From: Pelecanus crispus
Lineage: Eukaryota > Chordata > Aves > Pelecaniformes > Pelecanidae
NCBI RefSeq assembly: GCF_030463565.1
Contig: NC_134643.1
Location: forward strand, 167,546,491-167,610,490
Direction: 5' to 3'
DNA length: 64,000 bases
Shown: positions 50,301-63,028 of the stretch, piece after piece
How positions within the stretch are numbered: the first letter of the stretch is position 1
Layout: each line of letters starts with the position of its first letter
The notes under the pieces: generated by a model
Told to the model about the DNA's origin: nothing
Databases searched by the model: none
What the model saw: the letters and a program-made list of their open reading frames with translations, nothing else
Made by a program: the position numbers and the translations under genes

Positions 50301-51995
50301 GATATGAAAGCTAAAACAGTCTATAACAGGAAAGGGAAATATGTCTTGATTTTTGTTACATAAAAGAGGTGTTTGCCTTTGTTACTGCTCATGTTATGTG
50401 ACACTGCCATCTAGCAGGCTATCAGAGGAACTCAGGTTTCAGTCCTCTACAGGGGTGGGGATGTGTGAGGGGGGAATTTCTTAAAAAAAAAAAAAAAACA
50501 CCAGAGATTTTCCATTTCTTCCCACTGGCTTCTTGTATATGAGCATGTGATCTAAAACTGTATGCAAGCCTGCCAGAAGTCTTCATCATCTACACAGAAA
50601 CAACAGTCTATCTTAAGACACCAAAAAATGTTATTAAAAGTAAACCAAAGACTTGGTTAAAGTTCGCATGAGACTTAAAACAGACTTCCTTTAAAGTTTC
50701 CAGGGCAATCTTTTGGTTTTGCTTCCTTGCTGCCTTACAGTTAAAGAAAACAAAGTTTTGCCACATATTTTGTAATGTCAGTTGTTTCAAGGCAATTCAA
50801 AGGGTCTTTTCTTGACACTGCTTGAGATTTGTTGTGGGCTTTAAGATTGGAAACTCTTACTTCTTGAGCCTGCAAACTGTTAATTCTGAAAGTTACAGCT
50901 ACTTACATGTAACTCAGTGTCTTCAGACAACAAAACTTGATTGAATTGAGGCTAGTGATTCTTGGGTGTCTAGCATGAAAGAGGCAGCAAGCGGTTTACA
51001 TTTGCCTTTCCTACCGTGACAAGCTATCGCTATACCTTCTCTAGAGGAATGACTCTTCATGATCAAGGACCGTTTAGGTTCATTTTTCCAGCCTGGTGCA
51101 GATACAAGGTGAGATGTCCAGTCCTGCACCCCAGATGCCAAGGCTTGCTAGTACCTCTACATGGATGGGCTTGCTAGATGCCCGACGCTGTTCTGCCCAG
51201 GGCTCGCTCCCTGCAAGCATCCCCTCTGATAATGTGTCTGAGAAAGGAGCTTATTCTTCTATCTCCTTTGTTGGAATTTTTCATTCAAATTGCCTTTTCT
51301 GTTGTTAGAACAGAATTTTCTATAGGAGTATTTAATGTGGGACTCTATGGAATTTCTAGACCAAAACTTTCAGTCAAAAAAAAGACAAGAATTGTTTAGA
51401 TACTTATTATTCACAGCAGAAGTGCTTTCCTACCTGTTCCCCCACTCCCTCAGAAACTGCAATTAAAGCTCTTCAAATCACTAACAAGAATTTTGCACAG
51501 GCCCTTATTTGTAATGTTGTTGTATACTGGCATTAAAGATGTAAATAACATTTGTTTCCCCTTCCCACCTTCCTTCTCAAAAGCTTGCTTTCAAGCAACA
51601 AAAAAGACTGTTTCCTACTACCTTCCAGATTTTCCAAATCATTTTCTCAGTATGTTGCTACTCTTCTCCCCATTTACAAGTGCAGCAGGTTTCCACAAGG
51701 AGGAAAGGCATCGTGAGACAGAAAAAGCCTTGTCGCTCCTCAGCAGCGCCGACGACAGCCCTTTGCCCTGCCGGAAGGCTTCCCAGGGTTAGGCTAGAGA
51801 GGAAAGCCCTTTTTGGGGACACCACGGAATATTTGCAAGAGGGAGCAACCGGCGCTTCTGCTTTACACAGAGGAAGAAAATAGCTTGAGTAGGTGCCACG
51901 TGACATTTCGGTCTAAGGGGAATTGGCCTCCTCTGGGAGTGGCAGCTGCCTTTGTGGGCACTTTGGCAAGGAGAGGTGCTCTGTTGCTGCACGTC

Positions 51996-52564
51996 TGTCC
52001 TGGTTTAGCCCCAGCCAGCAGCAAAGCACCACGCAGCTGCTCGCTCACTCCCCCTGCCCCAGTGGGATGGGGGAGAGAATCGGAGGAGTAAGAGTGAGAA
52101 ACACTCCTGGGTTGAGATAAGAACAGTTTAATAATTGAAATAAAGTAAAATAGTAATGCTAATAGTAACAGTATAATAATGATAATAATAATAATGATAC
52201 ACGAAGCAAGTGATGCACAATGCAATTGCTCACCACCCACCAACCAATACCCAGACAGTTCCCAAGCAGCGATCACTGCTCCCCGGCCAACCCCCCCCAG
52301 TTTATATCCTGAGCATGACGTCATATGGTATGGAATAGCCCTTTGGTCAGTTTGGATCAACTATTCTGGCTGTGCCCCCTCCCAGTTTCTTGTGCACCTG
52401 GCAAAGCATGGGCAGCTGAAAAGTCCTTGACTAGCATAAGCAGTACTCAGCAACAACTAAAACATCAGCGTGTTATCAACATTCTTCTCCTACTAAATCC
52501 AAAACACAGCACTATGCCTGCTACTAGGAAGAAAATTAACTCTATCCCAGCCAAAACCAGGACA
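51996..52564 (-). mobile_element. Solo LTR of an ERVL-like endogenous retrovirus, better-preserved copy
   Basis: This is a 569-bp solo LTR in the MBNL2 intron with perfect 5-bp target duplications ACGTC (51991-51995 and 52565-52569) and inverted ends TGTCCTGGTTT / AAACCAGGACA (one base differs). Sense is minus, as for the host gene. It keeps a perfect CRE, TGACGTCA (52316-52323), and a TATAAA (52306-52301 on minus), which form an intact-looking promoter. A minus-strand ATTAAA (plus 52127-52132) is a possible poly(A) signal. A TAATAA-rich stretch lies at about 52.16-52.20 kb. It is homologous along its length to the LTR at 4322-4867. No internal viral genes are present. Confidence 0.93.
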
Positions 52565-55500
52565 ACGTCCTGGCCCCCCTCCCTCCCAAGGGAGCTGCCA
52601 CGCACGGTGTCTCAGATCCCCACTAAACATTTGGCATGTTCGTATTTTACTTTTTAAATTCTGGGGCAAATACTTTAATTGTTCTTTTGTCTGTGGCACT
52701 CTAATGTAACATAACTTTTTATTTTCACTTCATTGTATTTTTACAGATTTTGACAAAACTGAAGGCTACTGAATGATTTCATAATTAATATCTGCATAAT
52801 TGCCACCTAATTTAGTGCAAACGCTGATGCATAATTTAAAACAGCTGTGCTTGATAATCACAAGCCTTAGCACAAGCCAGCCTGTTGATCTTATATTTCT
52901 TTTCAGACATGGCCTATGAGTATTTCATTTTTCTATTGGCTCTGCCTTTTAATTTTTCCTTCTTGCTTAAAGGTCATATAGTAGAATAACGTTGTCACTA
53001 AATAAGATCTTTAAGCAGCATCCTCTGTAATGCTATTTTTATACTGTCAGTCTTTTGCCCATTTTCATTGCTACAGAAAGTAAAGCCATGTACTGTTCTG
53101 CACTGAAGTGGTGTGAGCAAGACTATTTTCTTTAAAATAATTTGGAATTTGGTAATTGCCCTGTAATAAGCAACAACTGAGGAAGTAACCACTGAGCCTA
53201 AGGACACAGATTAAGACACAGAAATGCTGGTGTCTATCTCCCGTCGCAGTCAATGGGGTGATACAGCCTAGTCAGTGCGCAAGCAGAGCCTGGAGATGAC
53301 TTCATGTGATCACCCACTGCAGGCACAGGTCATTTGCTCACCAGGCTTTTAGTACCATTTGGGCTAAGGCCTCCTGCCTGTTGTCCAGCTGCCAGTTCAC
53401 AAGCGTGCAGATTTGTCTGTAGGTCCTCAATTGCATCTGCCAAACTTGTCAAAATGTTTTGGATAACCTAGACATCCAAGGTTATCTTAGGACAATCTTA
53501 AATGTCAGTACACACATGTTTAGGCAACTGAACCAAGCCCTGCGTGACTTTTGAAGAGTGAGCCAGACTATTCTCCAGACTTCATCTGACTGTGCTGATA
53601 ACCTTCACAGTCTACAGTGGGCACTTAAATGTCTAGCTTGCATGTAGACACCCATACTCAGACATCAACACTTAGGTGTCTTAATTTCGGGCTGAGTCCT
53701 AACCTTTTAATCCTTGTAGCACTCATCAATGCATGTATGTAAATAAGCAATAGTATGACTTTCTACTCAAGAAATTTAAAGCCCCCCAAAACAGGTGTTG
53801 GCATTATTCAAAATTTAAATTCAGTCCCAGAATTCAGAATAACCCCACTCTCAAATACTGCTAGGATAGATCATCCTCTGTGAAATCTTATGGCTACCTG
53901 TGAGCGAAGCTGAGGAGGTAACAGTTTCCTGGCTTACTCGAGTTCTGCTAGTCCACTAGCTACAGGAGTAGTAATGAAAAGCTTTGTTAAAGACCTCTGA
54001 AGTATATATTTACAAACAATTACTGTATTAATATTTTAAATAAGATGTTTTACATACCTCTGCCCACATGCATGCACTAGAGGGAGCTAGGACCAAATCC
54101 TCCGTATACATGCTCTAACGCTGCTTCTCACCATCATTTCACACTTTTTGGAACTTTGCTCGTTCCATCCTCCAAGAAAACGTCATCAGCATCCCCAGAC
54201 GACTGAACATAAGTTCATTAAAGATCTAACCCTGAAGTGAGGTTAGGCAGCTGCAGCTTCCAGCCCCACTCTGGTGGGAACGGCTGGAGCAGTTGTGAAG
54301 GGGGGAAGAGGAAAAGGGGGAGGGACCTCTCACCTCTGATCAGTCATGCTCCCAGACTGCTCATGTACCTTTGGAAGTCCACCTGCCTTTCACTGGAAAG
54401 CCCAAGCTGAAGTCCCCCCTCCATCCCCTCTCATCACAGCCTGGCAACCAGAGTAAGCGGGGACACCCCTTCACAAGATGTCTACACTCAGTCAATGGCA
54501 ACACCACCAGCTTGTGTATCAACTGAGTCATTTTTTAATCAGGATTTGTAAAACAGGGTTTGCTAAAGCACTTTTAACCCATCCTGTTTTCATTGCGCTG
54601 ACTCAAAGCGATTCTCCTCCCCTCTGAAGTACGCTGCAAAAAAATTATTTTGGTTTTAAAACCTAACTTCCAGAAGTCAGGAAAAGCAAGAGACTTCCAA
54701 TTTTCCACATGTTCTTAACTGGTGCCACCCTGCATGGATGTACTATGGTATACCATTCAACCCTACACAATCTCCTCACGTGCCTTGTGCCATATATTGA
54801 ATGCACAATGCATAGAGTTGCTAGCCAAGCATGACTGACAGTGCGTGTGTCAATGCAGGCACATTTTGAGCTACTACTCATGTTATTTTCAGAAAGAAAG
54901 GGCATACAGAAGACATGAGACATAGTTCATCTTTTTTCAAAATACAAGCTGACAGCACATACTAAATAATTTACTGGACCCAACAGAGCTGTTAGGTTTT
55001 TTTTAGCCATCAGCTGAGACTCCATAACTTTGGGGATGTTGACTTTTCCTTCCACTGGTGCTTCAAGGACACCGGGATCACCACACTCAACCCAAGGAAG
55101 TCCAGCAATCTTTCCCCAGGCCAGAATACTAAACCAATGATATTCAGCTAAATGATTAAGCCCTGTTACAACTTTCTTTTTGTGCCTGGCATTGTGAAGA
55201 GAAGCTGAAATGGGACGGGCTGAAGGCTGCAGGTTGATTAAAAAAGTGCGGTAGAGACACTGGCAAGAGGAATCCGTACCCCACAGATATGTAAAGCAGT
55301 GTGGCACAGACCAGGAAAGGAAGTTTTATCTAGATGGGAATAAAAAAGCCCTTTTCTGAAATACACAGGAGAGTTTAAATCCATACAAGAGGACACAAAG
55401 GATGTTACGACCTTGAACAAATTCTTAACCCAAGTTGATTACCTGTTCCTTCTACGTTTCTTGGGCTAAAGAAATACTGGGAGTTAGGACCACAGAGTTA

Positions 55501-55978
55501 CTATGGGGCCTTTCCCAGTGTTGTAGCTTTGTCTCCAACTCTTAGGAGGTTGTAAATAAACAACAAACTTGGAGATTTGCCTCTTATAAAGAAAAAGTAA
55601 CTGCTACTACTTTCCCTACTTTCAAATACACAGTTTTTTTACAGTAGCTTTTAAAGATTTACAATGACTAAAACAAAGACAGGAGTGAGTTGAAAAAGAC
55701 AGCGATGGCACACGCTACAGAAGCCAACGAGAAAAGCTGCTGGGGTGGGACTCATCTCCTCCATGTGCAGTGGTGCAGAGCTTTGGTTACGCACCTACGC
55801 TCCTTCCACAGGCAAGAGAAAGAGGCAGGACCCTCCAGGGCAATTTACCTTGCCCTAACACGGGCTTCTAGAAAAGCAGATGAACTAGATGCCAAACTTC
55901 TAAATGGCTGAAGCTAAAAAAGTGGAAACCCATCCCCGTGTTAAACTATCCTTTAATTTCAGCATGGAGTTATATGTA

Positions 55979-55996
55979 CACACACACACACACACA
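55979..55996 (+). repeat. (CA)9 microsatellite
   Basis: Nine CA units followed by an AT-rich stretch. It is likely length-variable. Confidence 0.9.
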
Positions 55997-56800
55997 AATA
56001 TATGCAAGTAAATAAATACAGACAGATACTTTTTACAACTCCTGTTAAATTTAAAATGCTCTAATCCTCCAATGCAAACAAAATCTGCACTGGGAAAGGA
56101 GGGGCTCTGCCTGCTGTCCTGCTAGATGAGAAAGTGCATTAAGGCACACCTATGTCTCCCCAGTGGCACTAGGTACTCGTGTGAAAGTATTCCCATTAAT
56201 GAAAAAAAAAAAAGACTGCTTACTGGTCCTTTTGTAGGTGTACATGTATTTATTCAACTTCAGCCACAGTCGGCCCCTCTGGCGCTCCGGAGTGCAGGTG
56301 GTGGAGCTGCCCTGGCTGCACTCCCGTGCTGGAGAGGGGCCCCAGCTGACCCCCTCCCCAAACCGCCCTGTTTTCTCATAGTCCCTTGGCATCTTCAAGT
56401 CCCTCTGTCACCAATTTGGGATCACAAAACTACACTGGATACCACCAAACAATTTTCTGCTGCAGATGCTGTTCTGGGAAGGACAGTGAAATGCACCATT
56501 TGCCTGCTGCACTTTCTTCCTTGTTCCAAGCATTTTTTCATTAAAACAAGCTAGCTCTCAGAAAAGAACGCACAAAACGACAAACCTCTTTTGATGAAAA
56601 TGCTAGAAGCACAAACACCACAATGTTGGCAAAAGAGCCTTTAAAAAAAAAAACCAGAGAAAACGGACTGGTTTTTGTTTCTTTAAGAAAGTAGGGTGTA
56701 TTTCAGAGGTAGTATATTTTTCCTAAATTATTATAAATAAACTCTTGCAACAACTTCTGTTTTTCCATGGGATACTTAGATAGTTTTGGGACTGACAGTT

Positions 56801-56824
56801 AAAAAAAAAAAAAAAAAAAAAAAA
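56801..56824 (+). repeat. Homopolymer A run (24 A)
   Basis: Twenty-four A on plus, so U in the MBNL2 pre-mRNA, about 1.2 kb downstream of the 95-nt exon. Confidence 0.85.
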
Positions 56825-57886
56825 TCTGCTGGTATAACATTACTAAACAAAGCATTTTGACTGATTTCTTTGTAATTCCTTGGCAGGTGGAGGGGAATGA
56901 ATCAACGGGTGAGCGTTTCTACTAGGTCTGCAACAGCTTGTCGGTCTGGCCAGGAGCAACACAAGGAAAGGTGACGGGGCCATAGCCCTTTGCTTTCGCT
57001 CGGTGAGCAAATCTGCTTGCTTCCTCCTCAGTTTGACCTCTCAAAACCTGAGGGAAAACAGCTCTCAGGGGGAAGTGCCTGAGCGTGGTCCTGAAGCAAC
57101 AGAAAAGCCAGAGTGACCCAGCTGCTGCGCAAGCCCCTCTCCGGGCAGATGCCAGGCGTGTCAGGGTGGGAATCTCTACAGCCCCAACGGAGGAGTCAAA
57201 GCTACACACTCAGAGCTGCAACAGATACCTCTTCCCTGGGAATCAGGTCCCAGGAGGAGGGGGAAACCCTACCAACATGAAAACTGCCATTAACGTAACA
57301 AACCGCAGAAGAAAAAGAGAAAGGATCATCTTTCCTGGCCTGCCTCTGCCAATAACCCTACCGGTTCTTCGTAACAACGTCCTTCCTCGGGGAAATATAA
57401 TTCCCAGGTTAAAAAGACACTTGCAAACATAAAGCAGGCATGGTCATAAATATCTCAAGTGCTGTTTTGATCACTAGCATTTACAGAAAACATACAATTT
57501 TGTTTCTATTTTTTTTTTTTTTGTTCCAGCTACCTTGTCCCGCTTGTGATTTTAGGCAGCTTCCTTGCTTACAAATTAGTCACTTCCACACACGGCATGG
57601 AGAAGGCTACATTAACACACCTGAACCGTTTGAAACCTGTGATGATCTTCCTTTTGAACTTAGGAGTTAATAATAGGCTTTTGTAAGTAGTCCAGTACTA
57701 CGGTGATTCTAACTCCAGCTGGGTTAATTACACAGTAATTAGGTACAAACATCGCAACACAAAACACAGCTACATCATTATTTGCAACAAATGTTAACTC
57801 TAAATAAGTGCAACCTGTCCCACAAACACTTGCTATAAACGACTTAAAAATAAAAGTAAAATTTGATGGGGTAAACACAGGAAAAA

Positions 57887-57915
57887 AAAAAAAATTCTCC
57901 GGGAGAATTTTTTTT
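57887..57915 (-). repeat. Perfect hairpin downstream of the 95-nt exon
   Basis: Bases 57887-57899 (A8 then TTCTC) pair with 57903-57915 (GAGAA then T8) around a CGG loop, giving a 13-bp uninterrupted stem. It lies 83-111 nt downstream of the weak GTTTGC donor of the regulated 95-nt exon in MBNL2 pre-mRNA. A role in splicing is inferred. Confidence 0.85.
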
Positions 57916-57998
57916 GTTAAAAAAAAAATTAAAATAAAAATCTCAGCACTCATTTAGAGTTCGGGATCTTGTGAAAGAAAGCTTTAAAAGGAGCAAAC

Positions 57999-58093
57999 CT
58001 GATTTGCTGTGGCTGTTGCGGCGAAGGGAACACTTGTTGCAGGAGTTGTTGCTGCAGAGACAGTGGCGGCCGTAGCGTTGTGCATCATGGGTA
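57999..58093 (-). CDS. MBNL2: MBNL2 alternative 95-nt exon
   Basis: The exon encodes (V)[19 protein letters not shown] then [12 protein letters not shown], matching the Ala/Thr-rich C-terminal segment of MBNL1 and MBNL2. It is 95 nt long, the known size of this alternative exon, and is flanked by AG (58095-58094) and GT (58998-type donor at 57998-57997). It starts in phase 1 (G/TA completes Val) and ends in phase 0 at CAG. Because 95 is not a multiple of 3, its inclusion switches the frame of the terminal exon. Both splice sites look weak (GAAAG acceptor without a long pyrimidine tract, and a GTTTGC donor), fitting regulated use. Upstream intron sequence contains UGCU motifs. Confidence 0.95.
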
Positions 58094-59502
58094 CTTTCAG
58101 GAGGGGAACCATGGAAGCAATGAACAGGAGGGTGCAGCATTATGGTAAGAGAAGTGGTATTTTTGGCATGGTGAATATCAAGAGCGGCAAGCCATCGTCA
58201 TGGGTTAAACCGGCAGATGGCATGCAATCACAGTGCAAAGCGAGAAAGCGTGGCGGAGAAATAAAAAAAAGGGAAAATAGCTTATTACAAGTACAATTAA
58301 AGGAAGGTTGTCAACACGATCGGCGATTCCCAGAAAAAAGGACAAGGACCATTGAAAATGCGGGTGTTATCTCTAAGAACAGGATTACTTGTGCAAATGA
58401 GGCCTCTACCAAAATAGCCTGTTACCTGAGAATTGTTACATGGGCAATTTGTTTTCCCCCAGTATCAATATAAAGCACTCCAAAATAAAATTCTGCTAAA
58501 AAAAATACAGTGGGAAGGAAACTGATAAATGTTTATCTTAATTTTTAAACACAATTAAAAAATGAATTATTTTCATGTATCTTCTTTTTGAAGTAAGCCA
58601 GATACTCGCTGTCTTCCTTTACAATTCAATTTATGCATTTTTTTTCTACTAGCACTGCATAACTGCTAGACTTTATCAGAGTTAAATTACCGTCTGCTTT
58701 GAGGCAAAAATCAGGAGAAGGATGATAATAATTTTCCTGATTTAAATACTACTTTGTTTGATCTAAAAAAGCAAGGTCGATTTTGTGAAAGCTGCTGCTT
58801 TTGCTCATTTTAAGAATGAATTTTAATCAGCATCTTCATGGGAGAATTATCAACTTGATGTTTTAAAGGCTTGATATTTTAACTGCTTATCTGAGTAGTC
58901 CCACAAAAAAAAAAAAATCACTGGGATAGGGCTATAGAATAGAAGAAAGATTACTTTTCTGTCTCAGGGGCTGTTGCACTGGACTTCCATTTTTCCATGC
59001 CCAAAATGTTAAGTCCAAGCTGCAAATATATTTAAAGGAGGGGCGAGATTCAGATCCCAGGTTTCAACAGAACCTCTGTGGATCAAAGTAGGCATTTCTG
59101 GGAAACGCTGATAAAACTTTCTAACACACAGCAAAAAGGAGAAATAGGCACACCACTATGAAACTTTAAAACACTGATGAAATTTGCTGGCTTTTTCCAG
59201 TATTTTATGATTTTATAGTACTAGACAGTATAAATTATAAAGAGAAATAAAACTTTGAAAACTGAAAAGCAGACTGGAATTCATGGTATTATGCTTTTGC
59301 AGTGTAGTTGTTATAGCAGGTGATATTACATCTGAACTGCGGCTTTCATCTGCAAATCTAAACACTCTGCAAAGTCAACCAGAAGGACAAGCGAACCTTT
59401 AATTCTAGTCATTGTCTAAATCTCGCCTACCATTTTTGAAACAAGTTGAATATACATCATATACAATACAAAAAGAGATCAATAAAGAAATTTGGAACCT
59501 AC
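58094..59502 (-). other. MBNL2: MBNL2 intron between the 36-nt and 95-nt exons
   Basis: About 1.4 kb of AT-rich intron with canonical GT-AG ends. No mobile element was recognised. Open frames here (for example 58009-58473 on plus, which begins at GTG) are antisense shadows. Confidence 0.85.
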
Positions 59503-59538
59503 CAATACTGGTAGCGGGTGTCATGCACAAAACTGACC
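59503..59538 (-). CDS. MBNL2: MBNL2 36-nt exon
   Basis: The exon encodes (G)SVLCMTPATSI plus the first base of the next codon, identical to the same segment of mammalian MBNL2. It is exactly 36 nt, the family size, with acceptor CACGCAG (AG at 59540-59539) and donor GTAGGT (59502-59497). It enters in phase 1 and leaves in phase 1, so it can be skipped without a frameshift. A TGCATGACAC segment in the exon is repeated just upstream of the acceptor. Confidence 0.95.
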
Positions 59539-62500
59539 CTGCGTGTCATGCAATGATAGGTGAAAAAAGTGGATAAAGGGAAGAAACAGGTTAGCCATTT
59601 AGAGTTAACATTCAAAGTGAGATTCAAGCATAACCACAGAGAAGTAAGTTAGTTAAATGAAACTGTAAGGTCATTCATAGTTTTGCTTTAACACAAAAAA
59701 GGTGATTATGTTCTTACTAAACTCCTACCTGAGTATACTGCGTGACTTTTGGCATGTTTCTGTGTATATACAAGATACTTCATAAACTTTTTTATTTAGT
59801 ACCTTTATTCTTTCACTTAGTACTTCTGCAGCAACAGGTTTTCATTTATAGAAACACCTCTGGTTAAATATTACACATCTTTGGTTAAATATCACATTAT
59901 CTGGGAATTTTAGAACTCATTGCATAATTCAGACAGCTCAATGTTGCGCAGATCAACATTCACCGACTTTTTGACGTGCAGCAGAGAAAGACGTTAAAAT
60001 GGAATTAGCCAATATTGTTCCGCGGGGGCTTTGCCAAATTTAATGTACTTGTTCTTAACATAACACCTGAGATGGAGAGGTGCTTCTGACCAAAGAAAAC
60101 ACTCCTGTGACCACTCCCCAAGCTAAACACCTCAAAGTGTGTAATGTTCCAGCAAAAGGCTCCCAGTACACCTCAACACCTCAAAGATGCTCTGGAAGGA
60201 CTGCTCACCTGCCATGCAGTTTAGGTTTGGTGCCTAGTCCACCTTTAACCTTTCTGGGAAGACCAAATGAAAAAGAAAAAAAAAAAAAAAAGAAAAAAAA
60301 GAGAATAGCATATTTTCAGTACAGTGCATATAGCAAGCTGGTGAAGGTGAGCAGGTAAGGAGACTAGTTGCAGGTACATGCATATTTGATACAAGGTCAA
60401 ATATGTTTCCTGTATTCCTGCTTAATTACTACAGCAGCCCCTTATCGGACCATTGCAGTAGCAGTGTAACTATGAATGACCTTACCCAAGAACAGTCCCC
60501 GGAGAATACACAAAGCTCCTCCTCTAGAGGCTACAGAAACACTAACAAACAGCAATGGGAAGAGAGAAAAGATCTGTTGATTTTAAGATCATTCACCAAA
60601 CAATAAGGAGAAGGTGACAAAGCAATCAAACTGATGTAAAACAAACAAAGTGCAGAACTTCAGAAGTAAGCCATGCTAAGTCAAGCCCCACACTTTATTA
60701 GGGGAGCAAGTGGTTAAGAAAGCAGAGAAGTTATATAAAACAATTAAGTTTTATATATATTCCAGCAGCAAAACTTGTCTTAAAATTTAACTTAACACAC
60801 ACAAGGAACACATTTGAAAATTATACCAGTTCAGAAAATATCACATCATCATTTAAAATCCAACAGATAATGTCATGCATTGCTCCTTCGACCTGGGTGG
60901 CATGACGGTCCTAACACCCACCAAATCCAACCTGCCCAGGAAATGTGGGAATATCAGGCGTAGCATCTTTAATGAAAAACTCATGAGACCCACTCATATA
61001 GATGGGGTTCCCCTTTCCTAAGCTCCTCCCATACCCCACTCCTCTCTCCAACATCCTTTCTAGGTGCTGCACAAAGAGCAGGAGGTTCGGCACCATGAGA
61101 AAGGTTTTCCATGCTGGGCCTGGGCTCCATCTGCTATCTTATCCCTCCGTTTCTTCTTTTTTCATGCACTTGTTTTGGGGCTTGCCAACAACCTGGCCCT
61201 CAAGGTTTGGTTCCAAGAGCCACCCTTCCTACCGTCAGAAATTTGTAAGATAAGACTATAATTACAACTATTAGTTGGGAAGAGGGATGGACAACAAAAA
61301 GCACAAAGAATAAGCTACTTAAGGAAGCATGAGCACTCCAAAAGTCTGGAAAATATCCAAATGCTATTTCATTGGAAAAGGTTTAAACTACTGTATTTTC
61401 CACAGTTAATTTTAAATCCTTGGCAATTGCAAATAATAGCGGTAAGCCCTGAAAGGGAGTGCTTAAGAGAAGGAATAATGCATATCATACTGCAAATTCT
61501 CAGGGTTACAGCGTAGAATAAATTTGTGGAAATTTCTGTATGTTTGTAAGCACAGGGCAGTCTTCCATTCATGTCCAAATAGGCAATCTCACTATTTTTT
61601 TTTTTTTTCAAACACTCCCATAAATGTCAGTATGTTTTCTGCCACAGATATTCTGGTGCACCAATGTGCTAAAAATACGGCATGCTATAACTTACTATTA
61701 TAAATACAGGGGCAGGCTCCAAGGTTGTTACTCAGGCCTTATAGCAAAATTCCATGAAGTCAAAGCCATCTGTGTTTGTTTTTATCTTTAAAAACATATG
61801 GGAATGCTGATAGATTGGGAAATCATCGTGTGTTGCGTTCCATCCCTTGTTTAACCGACATTATTTCTATAAACTAAAATAACATCGCTGAAATGTCAAG
61901 TGCATTTGCAAACACGTAGTTTTAAACGAATCTGGAAGTTCACACTCGATAACATTCTGATACTAAAATATGTAATTTGTTAATTACAAATGAAATCACA
62001 GAATTCGTTAGGTAGGATATCTACCTTTGGGAAGTTTGGAGTGGGGGTGACTGACATAATTTAGAGGGTTATGTTGTTATAGTTTACACGAGTACCTAGC
62101 ACATGCTTTCTTCTGCAGTGTTAAAGAGCAAGCCCTGCCACCAGCCACGGTGCAGTTCAAGCCACCTCTGAATGCTCTGATTTTTACAGAGTTCCGAGCA
62201 CTGAAATGCAAATTATGTTCACTCGTCTTCAGATCACCCCTATGAAGAATTATAACGCCAGCCACTAGCCGCAAATGCTCGGAAAAGTTCTAGTGGCATT
62301 CCAAAATAAAAACTACGAAAACACATTTGATGCCTCAAAGCCCTTTAGTGCGGCTGCGGGGAGCGATGTGTTCTGCCAGTGCTTCCATGCAGGCATCGAC
62401 TGGTGCTCCCCTTCTTGCTCGGCTCGTGCGCAGCTGGGGTAATCCCCACGGCTGCAAAACAGCTCCCGAGGGAGCAGGAGGATGCGCCTCGGCCATGGCA

Positions 62501-62874
62501 CACTTCCCGTGGCATCTCTGAAGCGTCATGCTTTTCCCAGCATTTTTGTTAGCGGAGCTTTGCCCTCTTGTCTCCTAGGAGGGCGCTGGCAGATAAAAGT
62601 CAAAATACAGCCAATTTAAGGTAGGAAAAAGGGGGGAAAACTCTGGTCAATGATGAACGAAGCTATGAATGTGAAAAGCAGCCTAACATCATGTTGAAAT
62701 TTCTCCTTCAATTCTCGTACTTTGCAGGAGGAATTAAAATAACCTGTAAATATCTGTGCAGACTTTACCTCAAGTAGGGCAGGGAGCGTAATAAAACCTT
62801 CTGTTAAGTGCAACTGCCTGACACGGAGGCTTACCTAAGGAACACAGAATTGGTTCAATGTGGGTACAACATAC
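59539..62874 (-). other. MBNL2: MBNL2 intron between the 154-nt and 36-nt exons
   Basis: About 3.3 kb of intron with canonical ends and no recognised mobile element. It includes an A-rich tract (about 60270-60302) and a short 21-bp duplication at about 59.87 kb (GGTTAAATATYACA). Confidence 0.85.
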
Positions 62875-63028
62875 CTGTTGGGATAAACGCTGCATGTTGC
62901 TGCAACTGAGCATTGGCAAGAGCCTGTTGATAGTGCAAGACACTGGGATTGAAAACGGCACTGGCACCATTGCTTTTTTCAAGTGCTTGTCTCTTTGGTA
63001 AAGGGTGAAGAACACCAGGAGGAAAGGC
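62875..63028 (-). CDS. MBNL2: MBNL2 154-nt exon
   Basis: The exon encodes [20 protein letters not shown], then [20 protein letters not shown], then [11 protein letters not shown] plus one base. This is the conserved region between the second zinc-finger pair and the C-terminus of MBNL2, and its KRQALEK region contains part of the nuclear localisation determinants. It is exactly 154 nt, starts in phase 0 after a TTTACAG acceptor and ends CAACAG/GTATGT in phase 1. The few differences from human (from memory) are Val for Ala after PPG, Ala for Thr in NGTS, and AN for TS in ALTSA. Confidence 0.97.

Larger units (their letters stand above)
41144..57998 (-). other. MBNL2: MBNL2 intron between the 95-nt exon and the terminal exon
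   Basis: This is a 16.9-kb intron with canonical ends (GT at 57998-57997, AG at 41145-41144). It holds the 17-bp minisatellite, a CR1 tail (47051-47391), a solo LTR (51996-52564), a (CA)9 run, several poly-A/T runs (46813-46833, 56801-56824), a 27-bp tandem duplication (43485-43538) and a hairpin near the donor (57887-57915). The block 43.7-44.3 kb is GC-rich and contains overlapping open frames on both strands, with no recognisable protein. The stretch 53.3-53.7 kb looks like an old unclassified interspersed repeat. No further exon was recognised. Confidence 0.8.

Noticed and set aside
58009..58473. A 154-codon plus-strand frame starting in the 95-nt exon region
   Set aside because: Its Ala/Val-rich start is the antisense of the MBNL2 exon and the rest is intron; it begins at GTG.
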